A stretch of DNA of 64,000 bases, from contig NC_068971.1 in the NCBI RefSeq assembly GCF_016808095.1, positions 46,870,131-46,934,130 on the forward strand, written 5' to 3'. The notes under the pieces are model-generated. The model ran no database searches. It worked only from the letters and a program-made list of their open reading frames with translations, and had not been told where the DNA came from. The first letter of the stretch is position 1. Each line of letters starts with the position of its first letter. This stretch comes from Vigna angularis (Eukaryota; Streptophyta; Magnoliopsida; Fabales; Fabaceae). The position numbers and the translations under genes were made by a program. Positions 11,276 through 23,064 of this stretch are shown piece after piece.

Positions 11276-11420
11276 ATGACACGAGGAAGCCATGCGAGAA
11301 ACTCTGGATCAGCATCAGCAAAAGAAATATATGCACATGACACGAATAAGCATGCCATGCTGATATGCATAGAGCATCAACAGAGGAAAGAGATGTACAT
11401 GACACGAGGAAGACATGCCT
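11276..11420. repeat. Imperfect ~62-bp spaced repeats
   Basis: ATGACACGAGGAAGCCATGC at 11278 is echoed at about 11339 (ATGACACGAATAAGCATGCC) and 11400 (ATGACACGAGGAAGACATGC), spaced about 61 bp apart. The sequence between is more diverged. Small open frames cross it on both strands without family likeness. Confidence 0.5.
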
Positions 11421-13610
11421 TCGATGGTTCAGCTGCCTCACCATACCTTAAGCAAATGGCACCTTCTTGCTGCAATTTTAAACTTACAATGACGTGTGTG
11501 TGTGTGAGTAGAATTGCATTATGCATACTGTTGGCGCTCCTGTGAAACCAGCTTACACTACTTAGTAAAACCAGGTTTCTAGGTTGAGGTTTTGTACGGG
11601 TCAAGACAACAGATGTTGTTTCCTAGGATCCATGATGTCGTGTCAAAAAGTACAGAAGGGAATGCTGAGTGATCTAGTTTTGATGAGTAATGTTATATCC
11701 TCTGAAATTTGGAGGTCCAATAAACATAAAAAGTTGTCAGAGATGGGTTTGCATTTCGAGGTAAGTAGGGAGAGGGAATAGTTTTCGAAATTTTCCTCTT
11801 TACCCACCTCCATTCATTTGTCTCACACTGACAGAAAAAAAATCTCTCTTTCCATGATAGCCAAGAGAAAAGACAATCTCTGGGTCGAAAAATTTTAACT
11901 TTTTGTTTTTCATTTAATCTAACTGATTTTGATTTAATTTAAAATTTTATATTGTTTAATAAAAACTGAATTTTTCATTTTTATTTAAGGTTTAATTATT
12001 TATTTAGTTCCTAAATTTACTGTTAAATCTTAATTTCCTTTCTTTTTAAAAGAGTTTTAATTTTGTCTTATTTAATATAATTTACACTAATCAATATCAT
12101 CTTTTTAATTTTTCAAGAATAAAGTTAAATGTTTAGTGATGTGTCAAAAAGAATTTGTATTTTCTTCTTTATTTCCTCTGTTCTTCTGTACAACATAGAT
12201 CCAACTCTTTTTCTTTTTTTTTGTCATACAGAGTATTCACTCTTTAATGCAGTGTTAAATACTAAGATTAATTATATTTATTTTATAAAAAATTATCTTA
12301 ATTAAACACAAAAATCAAATAAGTTTAATTTGATTTGGTTTAATTATAAGACTAATTCATTTTGTTAAATTTAAAAATATTTTTTATTATAAAATTGTTA
12401 ATTGAGCGAAATGCTTTTATAAGTATATCCGAATGATTTGAAGTTTGGACAAAAGAAATTTTAATTAAGCGTGTTCGAATTGAAAAGAAATTTTAATTAA
12501 GCGTGTTGAATTGATTTGAAAGATAATGTGAAAAATGTTTGATTGAGATCTTCGACTCCATATCATAACAATATTATTTTAATAATATTTTTACTTATAA
12601 AATTTGCATCTTTAAGGGCGGTGAGATTATTTATTTTGTAACTTAAAAAATATTATTGTTTTGTTTTTGCACCTCCATAATTCTAACCTATATTTTTGTA
12701 AATTTTAATATTTTGAAATATATATTTTAAATAATGTAGTTTTAAGTAATATAATTTAAAATATAGATATATTTCAAACTACATAATTAATATATTTTGA
12801 ATTATACATTTCAAAATATATTTATTTATTCTATATTATATCTTTTAAAATACAAAATATAAAATATATTTTAAATTATAATTTTGCACTACAAAGTTTA
12901 TATTTTAAATTCCGCAACTTAGAATCCAAAAGTGCAGAAAAAAACTTATATAAATGAACATGAAGAACGTGCAGGAAATAGTCGTTCCTTTATTCATTTT
13001 GTATAGTGAACCTAAGGTCTAGGCCCAATTAGCCTTTAAGAAGAAAAAAATCTTAAACTGATATCACGTTTCCTATAAGAGTATAAAGATAAATTAAAAA
13101 TGTAATGGAAAAGAAAATGAGAGATTAGCATAAAAGTATAAAAAAAACATGATCAATAAATTGAAAAAAAAAACACATGATCACAAATGATAATTTACTA
13201 TAAATTATAATAAGTAAAAACCAAAGAAATTTCAAATAAATCATACAAAATATAAAAATATAACTGAATCTTTTTATATTATGTTGTCTTTAATACTAAT
13301 TAAAAGTGTTCTCAAACTTTGTCCTGTCTCTCTCCACGGTCCCCAACCTAAGGTCCCAATCTTTAAACATGTTGTTTAAATATGTTGTCTTTAATAGTAA
13401 TTAAAAGTGTTTTCATATATTTATTAAGTTTTTCAATTAAAAGCGTCCTCAACCTTCTCTATTTTTTTTTCAATGTTTCTCCCTACACCTCACTTACTTC
13501 AGGCACCTCCCTTTATTTTTGTATTTTCAACTGTAGCCCTGTTAGAAATATTTTTATTTTTAAAAAATCTGTATTCAATAATAAAAAATGAAGCAATCCT
13601 TCCTCCTCCA
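11421..13610. other. AT-rich spacer, nothing recognised
   Basis: Only short, low-complexity frames are present. Two near-repeats are visible: a pair around 12457-12505 (GAAATTTTAATTAAGCGTGTT) and a pair at 13280/13384 (ATGTTGTCTTTAATA). Confidence 0.4.
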
Positions 13611-13870
13611 GTGTGCCGGCAAACTCTAGATTTGGAAACACTACACTTCTCTGTGGTTGATGTACGGGTTGGGGATGCTTGGTCTGCGGCTGGGGTTGGG
13701 GGTGTTGGATTTGGGGTTAGGATACTTGATCTGGGATTGGGAGTGTTGGACTTGGGATTCTGGAAGGAGATGTGAACCGCACTTGGATATGCGGCTTCAA
13801 CACACTTCGAAGTTGAAGAGTGCTGCAATTGGGAGGGGTGGTTGGTTGCTTGCCAAAATTGGAACTGCGG
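13611..13870. other. G-rich island with loosely repeated phrases
   Basis: The plus strand has repeated GGGGTTGGGGGTGTTGGA-like phrases with several G runs, followed by CGCACTTGGATATGCGG and CACTTCGAAGTTGAAG. It differs strongly in composition from its AT-rich surroundings. No intact gene is visible; it is likely transposon-derived. Confidence 0.4.
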
Positions 13871-14712
13871 GGAAGCTTTTTATTTTGTTTGATTTTCTTT
13901 TTTTTGGTTTTTTTGTTATCTTTTTTTCTATTTTATTTTTTCTGCGTTAGTATATTAACTTTAGCTTTTTTTTGTTTGATTTTCTTCTTGTTTTCTTTTA
14001 TTTGTTTTTAATATATAATTTTTATCAAATTATTTATTTCAATAAATAATAGATATTATGCGTTACTTTTTTGTTTTTTTACTTATTATTTTGTTTCTTA
14101 ATTTATTTTATAATTTTTTGTCAGAATAATTTAAAACGCACCCAAAACCCCTCTGAACGGACGTCAGGTATCAAGCAACGAGGATCTGGAAATCAGATAG
14201 TGAAAGGCAGGTGTCGGCAGATGAGCGGAGCTCGTTTTGACGTGGGAGGCAAAACTGATTTTTTTTAGAAACTCCCGTCAGACTCTCTGCATGCACCCTT
14301 CTTCCCAAATTCTGAAAAATCTCATTTTCTCCTCCTTCTCACTACATCTCCTTCATCTTCTCTCTAAGAAATCTCACCATTTCTCTTCTCCGACCATCAT
14401 TCAGGCACCGTAGAAACACTCCCGGCGTCAAGAGCTTCAGTTTGAACCGATCAGTTTCGGGTTCTGAACTGGTAAGTTCTCCCTATATTTAGACGTTCGT
14501 TTCTGGCACATGCAAACCAAATTCTGGTTGCATGATTTCATATTGTCTGAGCCATTGTTGGTCTCCTGTTGTCTGGTTAGTTTTGAAGAGCTGTTGAACG
14601 TTGAGGGTAGAAGAAATTTTAGTCAGGCGAGCCATATTCTGTCTCTAGGACGTTCATTCACACTTAGAGGTAAGGGAAGCTTATTTAATTTAATTTGTAT
14701 GTTTACTGTGTT

Positions 14713-14836
14713 GTATGAACGTTCGTTAGTTGACTGAATGAATATGATGCATGATGATTGATATGCTTGGATTGTATGAACGTTCGTTAGTTGACTGAAT
14801 GAATATGATGCATGATGGTTGATATGCTTGGATTGT
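14713..14836 (+). repeat. Two 62-bp direct repeats inside LTR copy A
   Basis: Units 14713-14774 and 14775-14836 differ by a single base (GATTGA versus GGTTGA), so the duplication is recent relative to divergence from the other LTR copies. Confidence 0.9.
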
Positions 14837-15088
14837 ATAAAGTATGAAAAGTGATTATGAGATGAATGTATAAAGTTATGAAACTATATGTTAAGAAATG
14901 AATTGGAATATAAATGATTCTGATATAAAATTTCTATATGAATGAGTACTTTGTCACCGAATGGTCATCGACTGTTTGGTATTTCATAGTGAATTTGGTT
15001 AGACTTGAATTCTTTCAGTTGGGAAGAATCTTAGTTGAGGACGGTCGTTTTCTTTTCAAAATATTGTGCATGAACGATCGTTTGAGTA

Positions 15089-15321
15089 GTGCTTGGTCTT
15101 ACACCAAGCGATCGTCTGAATGGTGCTTGGTCTTACACCAAGCGATCGTCTGAATGATGCTTGGTCTTACACCAAGCGATCGTCTGAATGGTGCTTGGCC
15201 TTACACCAAGCGATCGTCTGAATGGTGCTTGGTCTTACACCAAGCGATCGTATGAATGGTCCTTGGTCTTACACCAAGCGATCGTCTGAGTGGTGCTTGG
15301 TCTTACACCAAGCGATCGTCT
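15089..15321 (+). repeat. Seven 34-bp hairpin-forming tandem repeats in LTR copy A
   Basis: The unit contains GCTTGGTCTTACACCAAGC, a 7-bp stem with a CTTAC loop, followed by GATCGTCTGAAT. Spacing is exactly 34 bp from 15091 to 15295 (six intervals). Copies B and C carry about three related units each, so the array has changed length in this family. Confidence 0.95.
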
Positions 15322-16670
15322 CATTCCTTTTATAATATATCTTGATGAAAATAGCGTTCTTCCAACTTCAATAGAATTTTCCTCTACCGTGTTCGGTCAT
15401 TGACTGACATTCGGTTTCTTCATGTGAATTCTTCTAAGTATTTTCTTTGAAGTGTCCGTAGTTATTGATGCCGGCCTAGAGCCTTAGTACTTGACATGGT
15501 CTTTTCGGTGTTCGGTTAGAACTCTCAAGGGTCAGTTCATCTAATTGGCTCACTGATTAAGTAACGATCATTCTAAGTCGTTTCTGTTATATATGATTAT
15601 ACTCGGTTTCTTTCTCAAACCAATAGTAGTCACCTCTGTCTTATTCTATTCTGGAACGAGAGACTTCTCTGTCTCGTTCCAAGTGTTCGTCCTCGTTCTA
15701 AGTGAGGATTGAACGTTCGGTATCGGGTATCCGTAAGAAGCTTTGAACAAAGATGAAATTTAACTTATTGGTAATGAAAGATGAATTTGAGAAAATTGAT
15801 AATGAAAGATGAAATTGAGAATGATTATGAATGAAATATGAAGAGAATGTGATGTGGATTGAAATGTTTGGATTTTGAACGAGCGTTCCGGGGAGAAACG
15901 ACTCATGGATGAATATTGGAATTTGTAAAGTATGACTGTGGTTATGCTAATGCTGGCAGTTCATCTTGATGTTTCGTGGGTACTCGTCCTCACGTAGAGG
16001 AGGGTAGGTCATGTGTGGAAACGGCAGGAGGTCTGAGTCCTTAGGGGTACTTTGGACAGATAGGATTAACCTCGGGTGGCAGCTGATGAGGACATGCCAG
16101 TTACTACATCACCCGGGTGCAAGAACGCCTGTAGCTACACAGATTTCATACAGTCCGGACAGTCAGTCTAGTATTAGGCTTTGTATGAATGAACTATGAA
16201 TTATCTTGTTTGTTTGATTTTGTGAATTGTATGTTTATGCATGAATTAAATTACATAAGCTTACCATGTATTTTCCTGTCTTGTCATGTTTTGTACGTCC
16301 GTCTTTGTCATTGCAATGATCATCCGTGTGGATGTGAGCAGAAGGAGGCGTACTTGAGACGCTGGAAGAGGAAAATCTGGTTGAGGTTGAAGTGAAGACC
16401 GAATAATAGGACGTTCAGTTAGTACTTTAGTTTGTATAGTAAAGTGGTCGTTTGATCACCCTTCCTTTCGTTTAGAACAACCGTTCGGTAGTTCTTTTGA
16501 ACCGTTCAGTCAGGAGTGTACTTGGTACAATTTTTTTTTAAGTTCTATTAATGTATCTTCAGGCCGTTCGGCCATAGTAGTATGCTATGTTTAGTGTAAG
16601 ACTGATCTGGATTATTATTAATTGTGATTATTCAAATATATAGTTTTAACTGTATTTTTGGGATGTTACA

Positions 16671-17045
16671 TTTTTATTGTTTTTGTTATAATTTATAATT
16701 ATTCAAATATTATTTATTAAATAATTTTTGTTGTTAATTTTTTTATTTCTTTAGTATTTTATTATTAATTCATATTGGTTACTGTTAACAACTAAATAAA
16801 GAAAAACAAAAAGCTGCATACTTTATTCAGTTCATACAAGAATATAAAAAAAATGGAAACTGATGTACAAAAAACTAATCAAGTTCCAATATACGTGGCT
16901 TAATATTGATTTGTTGTACACAAGTTGAATGGATGATGTATGCTTTGATCATAGCATATTATAATAGCATTGTAACATATGTTATATGTTATATATTGAA
17001 TGTTAGAATAGCATATCAGAGTCTAGGCAAAATCATTAAAATGTA
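16671..17045. other. AT-rich spacer, nothing recognised
   Basis: Sequence between solo LTR A and the TTCGAA cluster. No gene seen. Confidence 0.4.
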
Positions 17046-17057
17046 TAAAACTATACA

Positions 17058-17135
17058 ATCGCACTTCGAAGTTCGGATGAGGCTAACCGCACTTCGAAGT
17101 TCGGGAGCCGCATTTCGAAATGTGGCTCTATATAA
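17058..17135 (+). repeat. Cluster of TTCGAA palindromes followed by a TATA-like box
   Basis: CGCACTTCGAAGTTCGG occurs at 17060 and 17088; a variant CGCATTTCGAAATGTGG is at 17109. TCTATATAAC follows at about 17127, with another TTCGAA near 17142. A related CACTTCGAAGTTG is at about 13803. The arrangement resembles a small promoter or transposon end, but no gene follows. Confidence 0.5.
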
Positions 17136-17519
17136 CGAATTTTCGAATTGTATACTAACATTTTCGTGAAAGACTCGGTTAATTTTGTTTGAGCAGCTTT
17201 CTCCTCCCAAAATCACCAACAACACAGTATGACCACCACGACAATATAACTTCTTACAAACAAAACTCAATTAAACAAAGAAGGAACAAATCGATAAACA
17301 GTGGAGAAATGAGATAGCATACATACATGCAGAGGGTTATAGTGTATTAGTAAGGGTGGTTGGGAGTTAAAAAATCATTAAACTACCATTATACTTTTTT
17401 CATATTTTATTAAACAAAAGGCAAATCTGAGGCGTAGGATGAAGTCATTGAGGAGCAGGGAGGAACACTCTTTTTTCTTTTACATATTAAAACCAGTATA
17501 ATTAAATTATTGTGTTATA
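17136..17519. other. Spacer, nothing recognised
   Basis: No coding frame with family likeness or repeat boundary is evident between the TTCGAA cluster and the probable LTR start at 17520. Confidence 0.35.
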
Positions 17520-19614
17520 TGTAATTTCACAAAAATTTCAACAAAACTAAATTTAACAATTGACTTTACATAAAAGAATGATAAAAATCATATTTTCTAT
17601 ATTAACTCCACTGTTTGCTAGCACTTACTCATCCTTGTCATCCCTAAACTCACACGATTAAAGTGATCATTATAAAAAAAACAAAACGTACAAACAAGCA
17701 ACACAAAAACAAGCGTCATTTTGTCAAATGGAGAAAGGCCCCTCAAGCCTGGACCTCCTACTACTTCTCACCACATAATTTCCTTCTCCAACTAAAATGA
17801 ACTATTATTGGAGCATCAGAATAACTCTCAAGACTGAGCTCCTTCATCAACACCTATACTACATGGCACCGCCATGGAATCTCTTTACGAGAATCATGGA
17901 ATTACGTTATGCACATGATCAACAACATACTCATCATCATCATATATCATACATAATCATAGACAAAACCTTATTTCCATTTTCGTGTTATAAATCAATT
18001 TATAAACCTTCCAAACATTTCATATTTTATACCAAACACACACTAAATCACCAAGGTAATTATTATTAAAAAAAATCACAAAAAGAAAAAACTCAAAACT
18101 CACCAAAAGAACATGTCGCTCAACGCGAGAAACAGGATTCCCAACGAGCACAGGCTCACCTAGCGAGCTAAACCACTCTCCTAGTGAGAATAGAGGCAAA
18201 GGGCTTCTCCAGCCCAGCGAGCTGGCTCGCCTAACTACTGAAACCCACTTCTAGGACCCCAAATACTCGCCTAGCGAGGCCCCCTTGCTCGCCTAGTGAG
18301 GCCCCCTTGCTCGCCTAGCCACTCTGCATAATTTTGCAGCACCAAAATCTGCATAACTTGCACCCCTCATGACCTACGCTATGCATTTTTACCAATTTCT
18401 ACCACTTTTAGATGAGATTCTAAGCCACAATAAACCTAATCAATTGTATAAGAACCAACCTAAACTCATTTTAAACTATTTTACAACAAGATTCTAACTC
18501 AAGAATGACCAAAACATCACTTAAGAGACCATAATTCAATTCTACAAGCTTTAGCTTATATTTAAGCAACTTAAGAGTCTAAACATGTTCGAAATGACTC
18601 AATCACAAGCCCTAAACCCTCCACCATAACTTAAAACTACTATTTATAAAATTCACTACTCCAAACCCTTAAAAATGCACTTAAAACCCTTCCAAACATG
18701 ACCAACTATCTATCACTCTATTCTAGTTCACAAAACTATTAATTCACAACTCAAACAAGTTCCAATTAACCATATAACAAAACCTAACTCATCACTTTTC
18801 CACTGAAACCAATATTTTTAAAACATACCTATTAAAACCCCTATTTTGACCAAAAACAAGCTCAACACCCTTCATTTTACTACAACCAATACCACATAAG
18901 TTTTTCATTCACTAGAACCCAAAAATCATAATCAACAGATCCAAACAATTTACATTGCACAAGCATTCACAATGTATATCCAATCACAAATAACACACTT
19001 TTAACTAAATCACATAAACAACTTCACATATCAGTTTATAAAGTTCTAATCAATTCGAGTATACAACACAATTTATCAAAGGATCGATAGCATAAAACAA
19101 ATGACAATTAGTTTCCCTTACCTTTTAGAAGACCAACCATTCTAGAAAACCCTATACCACTCACACAACTCACGGAGCTCTGTATGTACCTACAAACAAT
19201 AGAAACATGATCAAAGTATACCATTAGTACCATTAATCAATAGATAGTCTCACAGAAGACTCAGACATTACATGGAATTAAGCGGGCCCCACATGCAACA
19301 GAAGAAAAAAAGGACCAGAGAAAATGAGTCAAAACTTAACTTATTCAAATGAAGAATTGATCGGTCTGAACTGAATGGCTCACCGCTAAGATCACTCCTA
19401 TGATCTCAGTTATTCAATAAGAGAAGAAGAACTCCTAGAGAGAAGTCAGAAAATTCTAGAAAAGTGATTTCTAAATAAATTATGTATTTTACAAATAATG
19501 AAAATTCGATTATAATAAATCAATTTATATTGAAATCTTTTAATATTAAAATAATTGGGTCTCACTATTTTTAATCCATACCATTTCTAAAACACTATTT
19601 TGTGGGTCTTTACA
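17520..19614 (+). mobile_element. Probable old solo LTR, second family
   Basis: Candidate limits are TGTAATTTC at 17520 and TCTTTACA at 19614, with near-matching flanks TTATA/TTAAA. The interior has a 22-bp tandem repeat at 18266-18318 built on CTCGCCTAGCGAGG. It also shares phrases with 41361-43166, such as AATCAACAGA/AATCAATAGA followed by GTCT...AGAAGACTCAGA. No protein-coding internal region is seen. The left limit is uncertain. Confidence 0.5.
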
Positions 19615-20091
19615 TTAAATTTATATTGTACAATTTTCATATTATTGATAAATTTTATTTTTTTAAATATAGTTTGTGGCTTTAATTTATATAATGCATG
19701 CCTTAAGCTGATGTCAACTCTTGAAGTGATATTTTGTAAATCAAAATAAATAATTATTAATATTTGTATACACGTAATATACTATGCATATAATGAAATA
19801 TTAAAATGTAGTTATAAAACTAACCATCAACACTTTCTTACTTTAAAATTAGAGTTAAGATAAGGATAATATATGTCATTAGCTTCAATAATAAATGTAA
19901 AGAAATAGAAAATAACACATAATAAACAAATATTAAGCACTTTTATTATGGTGAATGAAGTTTAAAAGAAGGAGCTAATTTCATTGTTCTAGTTGTTTTG
20001 GTTAACAATAATTCTTCCTATTCATATAATTGAATATTTATTTTTATCTCAAATTCATGAAATAAATACTTTCCTAAATTACGGATTTCAA

Positions 20092-20147
<56 letters not shown>

Positions 20148-20373
20148 CTTTCTAATTAATTTTATTAGATTACCTGTACGCTATATTTCTTTAAAAGTGT
20201 TCGATGTTATATAAAAAGATATGAAAAAGATAAAATATGCTTATGTTAGTTTTTGATCGGATTGATTTTGATTTTATTGTATTATTAATTATTAATTTAT
20301 AATATTGGTTTAAGTAGAATAACATCAGTCTTAGGTTATATAATCGGGCCTTTGGTTCAAAATAAAATGGATA
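19615..20373. other. AT-rich spacer with a (TA)n tract
   Basis: (TA)n runs from about 20098 to 20145. The open frame reading Ile-Tyr repeats through it is an artefact. Confidence 0.6.
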
Positions 20374-20382
20374 ACCTAAAAT

Positions 20383-21895
20383 GAGTGTCTTACCCTACAT
20401 CTCTAATATCTCATCTTGTATCTCTAGAAATTTTATTTTTAACCTTATAACATCCTGTACCTCCAACTTTTTTGAAAATATTATTTTTAATTTTAATAAA
20501 TATTTTTTTATTTTCATCTCTTTTCTATTAATAATATTTTAATAAATATCATTTTATTTCATTCTTTTAATAAGACATTCTACGCCTCCTTAATAATAAT
20601 TTAATTTAATTTAAAATTTAAGTATTATTTAATATAATTTTATATTTTAATAATTACTAAAATATGATTTATATTATAATAATAGTATAAAATTTTATTC
20701 AATATATTCAAATATATTAAATTATATTAAAATATTAAAATAAGTTAAATAATTATTAAATTTTAAATAAAAACAAAAACTTTTAAATTTTTTTATCAGA
20801 TGTCAAAAATCAGTTTTGTTTTTTATTTAAAATTTAATAAATATTTAATTTAATTGACAATTATAATATTATTTTATATTTTTATTATTTAATAATTATT
20901 AAAATATGATTTATATTTTTATAATAGCTTTATTAAAAAATAAAAATAAGAGTAACCATAAAATAAAAATAATATTAAAAATCACATTTAATATATTTAA
21001 ATATATTAAATTATATCAAAATATTAAATTAAATTAAATAATTATTAAAATTTAAATAAAAAACAAAATTTAGAAACATGTGTTAATCGGATATAGAAAT
21101 CCGATAAATTTATGATCAGAATACCCGATAAATAATTTTTTTTTAAATTTTGATTTTTATTTAAATTTTAATAATTATTTAATGTATTTTAATATTTTAA
21201 TATAATTTAATATATTTAAATATATTAAATGTTATTTTTAATGTTATTTTTATTTTCATTATTTTTACTCTTATTTTAGTTATTATTATTTTTATTTTTT
21301 AATAAACTATTATAAAAATATAAATCATATTTTAATAATTATTAAAATATAATAATATAATAAATAATGCTATAATTTTTAATTAAATTAAATATTTATT
21401 AAATTTTAAATAAAAAACAAAACTGATTTTCGATAACAAGTTTTTGAAAAATTTTGTTTTTATTTGCAATTTAGTAATTGTTTAATTTATTTTAATATTT
21501 TAATATAATTTAATATATTTGAATATATTAAGTCAAATTTTATATTATTATTATTATTTTATTTTTATTTTTATTTTAGTTATTTTATTTTTATTTTTTT
21601 TAATATAGCTATTATTATAATATAAATCATATTTTAATAATTATTAAAATATAAAATTATATTAAATAATATTTAAATTTTAAATTAAATTAGAATTATT
21701 ATTAAGGTGGTATAGAGTGTCTTTAATAAGAAAGAGAAGAAAATAAAAAGATATTTATTAAAATGTCTTTAATAAGAAAGAGAAGAAAGTTAAAAATGAA
21801 ATTTTAAAATGTTAGAGGTGCAGGATGTCAGAAAGTTAAAGATGAAATTTTTGGAGGTGCAGGATGAGATGTTGGAGGTGTAGAATGAAACACGC
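20383..21895. mobile_element. Mutator-like TIR element I (1.5 kb, non-autonomous)
   Basis: Left end GAGTGTCTTACCCTACATC; right end is the complement of GCGTGTTTCATTCTACACC. Perfect 9-bp direct repeats ACCTAAAAT flank it at 20374-20382 and 21896-21904. The interior is extremely AT-rich and full of partly palindromic TTTAATAATTATTAAA-type segments. No transposase or other coding sequence is visible. Confidence 0.85.
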
Positions 21896-21967
21896 ACCTA
21901 AAATTAGGAGAGGCCCAAAATAAATTTTGGATTGATCAAAATACATTAATTTCAGTATTTTCTTTTT

Positions 21968-23060
21968 AAGTGTTTCACCCTACACCTCCAATATCTCATC
22001 CTGCACCTCTAAAAATTACAATTTTAATATTCTAACACTTCATCATGCACCTGTAACATTTTTAGAAATTTCATTTTAAGTGTTTTAACTTGCACCTCCA
22101 AACACTTCATCCTACACTTTTAATTTTTTTAGAAAATTTCTTTTTTAACCTTAGTAAATATATTTTTTAACTTTTTCTTTTTTTATTAAAGTAACCATAC
22201 ACTTCTTTAGCACTACATCCCTCTAACAAATTTTTAAAAATTTATTTTTTATTTATAATTTAATAACTATTTAATTTAATTTAAAAATATAATATAATTT
22301 AGTATTTTTTCATATTTTAATAATTATTAAAATATAATTTGTATTATTATAATAATTATATTAAAAAATTAAAATTATAATAATTAAAATAAAAGTTATA
22401 AAAATAAAAATGAAAAACAAAAATAATAGTATAAAATCTGATTTAATATATATAAAAATATTAAATTATGTTAACATATATAAATTATATAAAAATATTA
22501 AATTATTATTAAATTTTAAATAAAGAATAAAATTTTAAAAAAATAATCATAGGATATTATCGGATTTCCAATTCCGAAAAGAAAGTTTTAAAAATTTGTT
22601 TAAATTAAAATTAAAGTAATAGTAATTAACTAAACATTTCGAAATCTTATTTCATTAATTTAATATTTTAATATAATTTAATATATTTATATATATTAAA
22701 TCAGATTTTATATTATTTTTGTTTTTTTATTTTTATTATTATTACTTTTATTTTAATTATTTTAATTTTGAATTTTTTAATATAACTATTATAATAATAT
22801 AAATTATATTTTAATAATTATTAAAATATGAAAATAAGTTAAATAATATTAGACTTTTAAATTAAATTATATATTTATGAAATTATAAATAAGAAATAAA
22901 GTTTTAAATTTTTTTATCAAAAGAGTGAAGAGTTAAAGGGGTGTAGGATTACTTTAATAAAAAAGATAAAAAGTTAAAAAAATATTTATTAAAATTAATT
23001 TTTTTTTTAAAAAAAGTTAGAGGTGAGGGTGAAGTGTTGGAAGTGGAGGGTGAAATACTT
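21968..23060. mobile_element. Mutator-like TIR element II (1.1 kb), interrupted at its right end
   Basis: Same family as elements I and III: left end AAGTGTTTCACCCTACACC, right end complement AAGTATTTCACCCTCCAC. No convincing target duplication is left, because element III inserted across the last bases of its right end. Interior is AT-rich and non-coding. Confidence 0.7.
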
Positions 23061-23064
23061 TTTT

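Larger units (their letters stand above)
14119..16670 (+). mobile_element. Solo LTR, copy A (2.55 kb)
   Basis: Begins TGTCAGA and ends GATGTTACA (TG...CA), with 5-bp flanks TTTTT on both sides (weak because low-complexity). The ends and many interior blocks match copies B and C on the other strand, including a conserved block at 15975-16170 and the GATGTGAGCAGAAGGAG block near 16332. No gag-pol, primer-binding site or second LTR accompanies it. Strand is given as TGTCAGA-to-TGTTACA; the true transcriptional direction of the family is not known from this window. Confidence 0.85.

Noticed and set aside
15089..15321. CRISPR-like array
   Set aside because: The units are directly tandem without unique spacers and lie in a plant LTR.
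16011..16395. Two small frames in LTR copy A with recognisable cousins in copy C (35968-36350)
   Set aside because: The likeness is at the DNA level because both are LTR copies; copy B is broken by frameshifts in the same block and there is no family match, so a conserved peptide is not supported.
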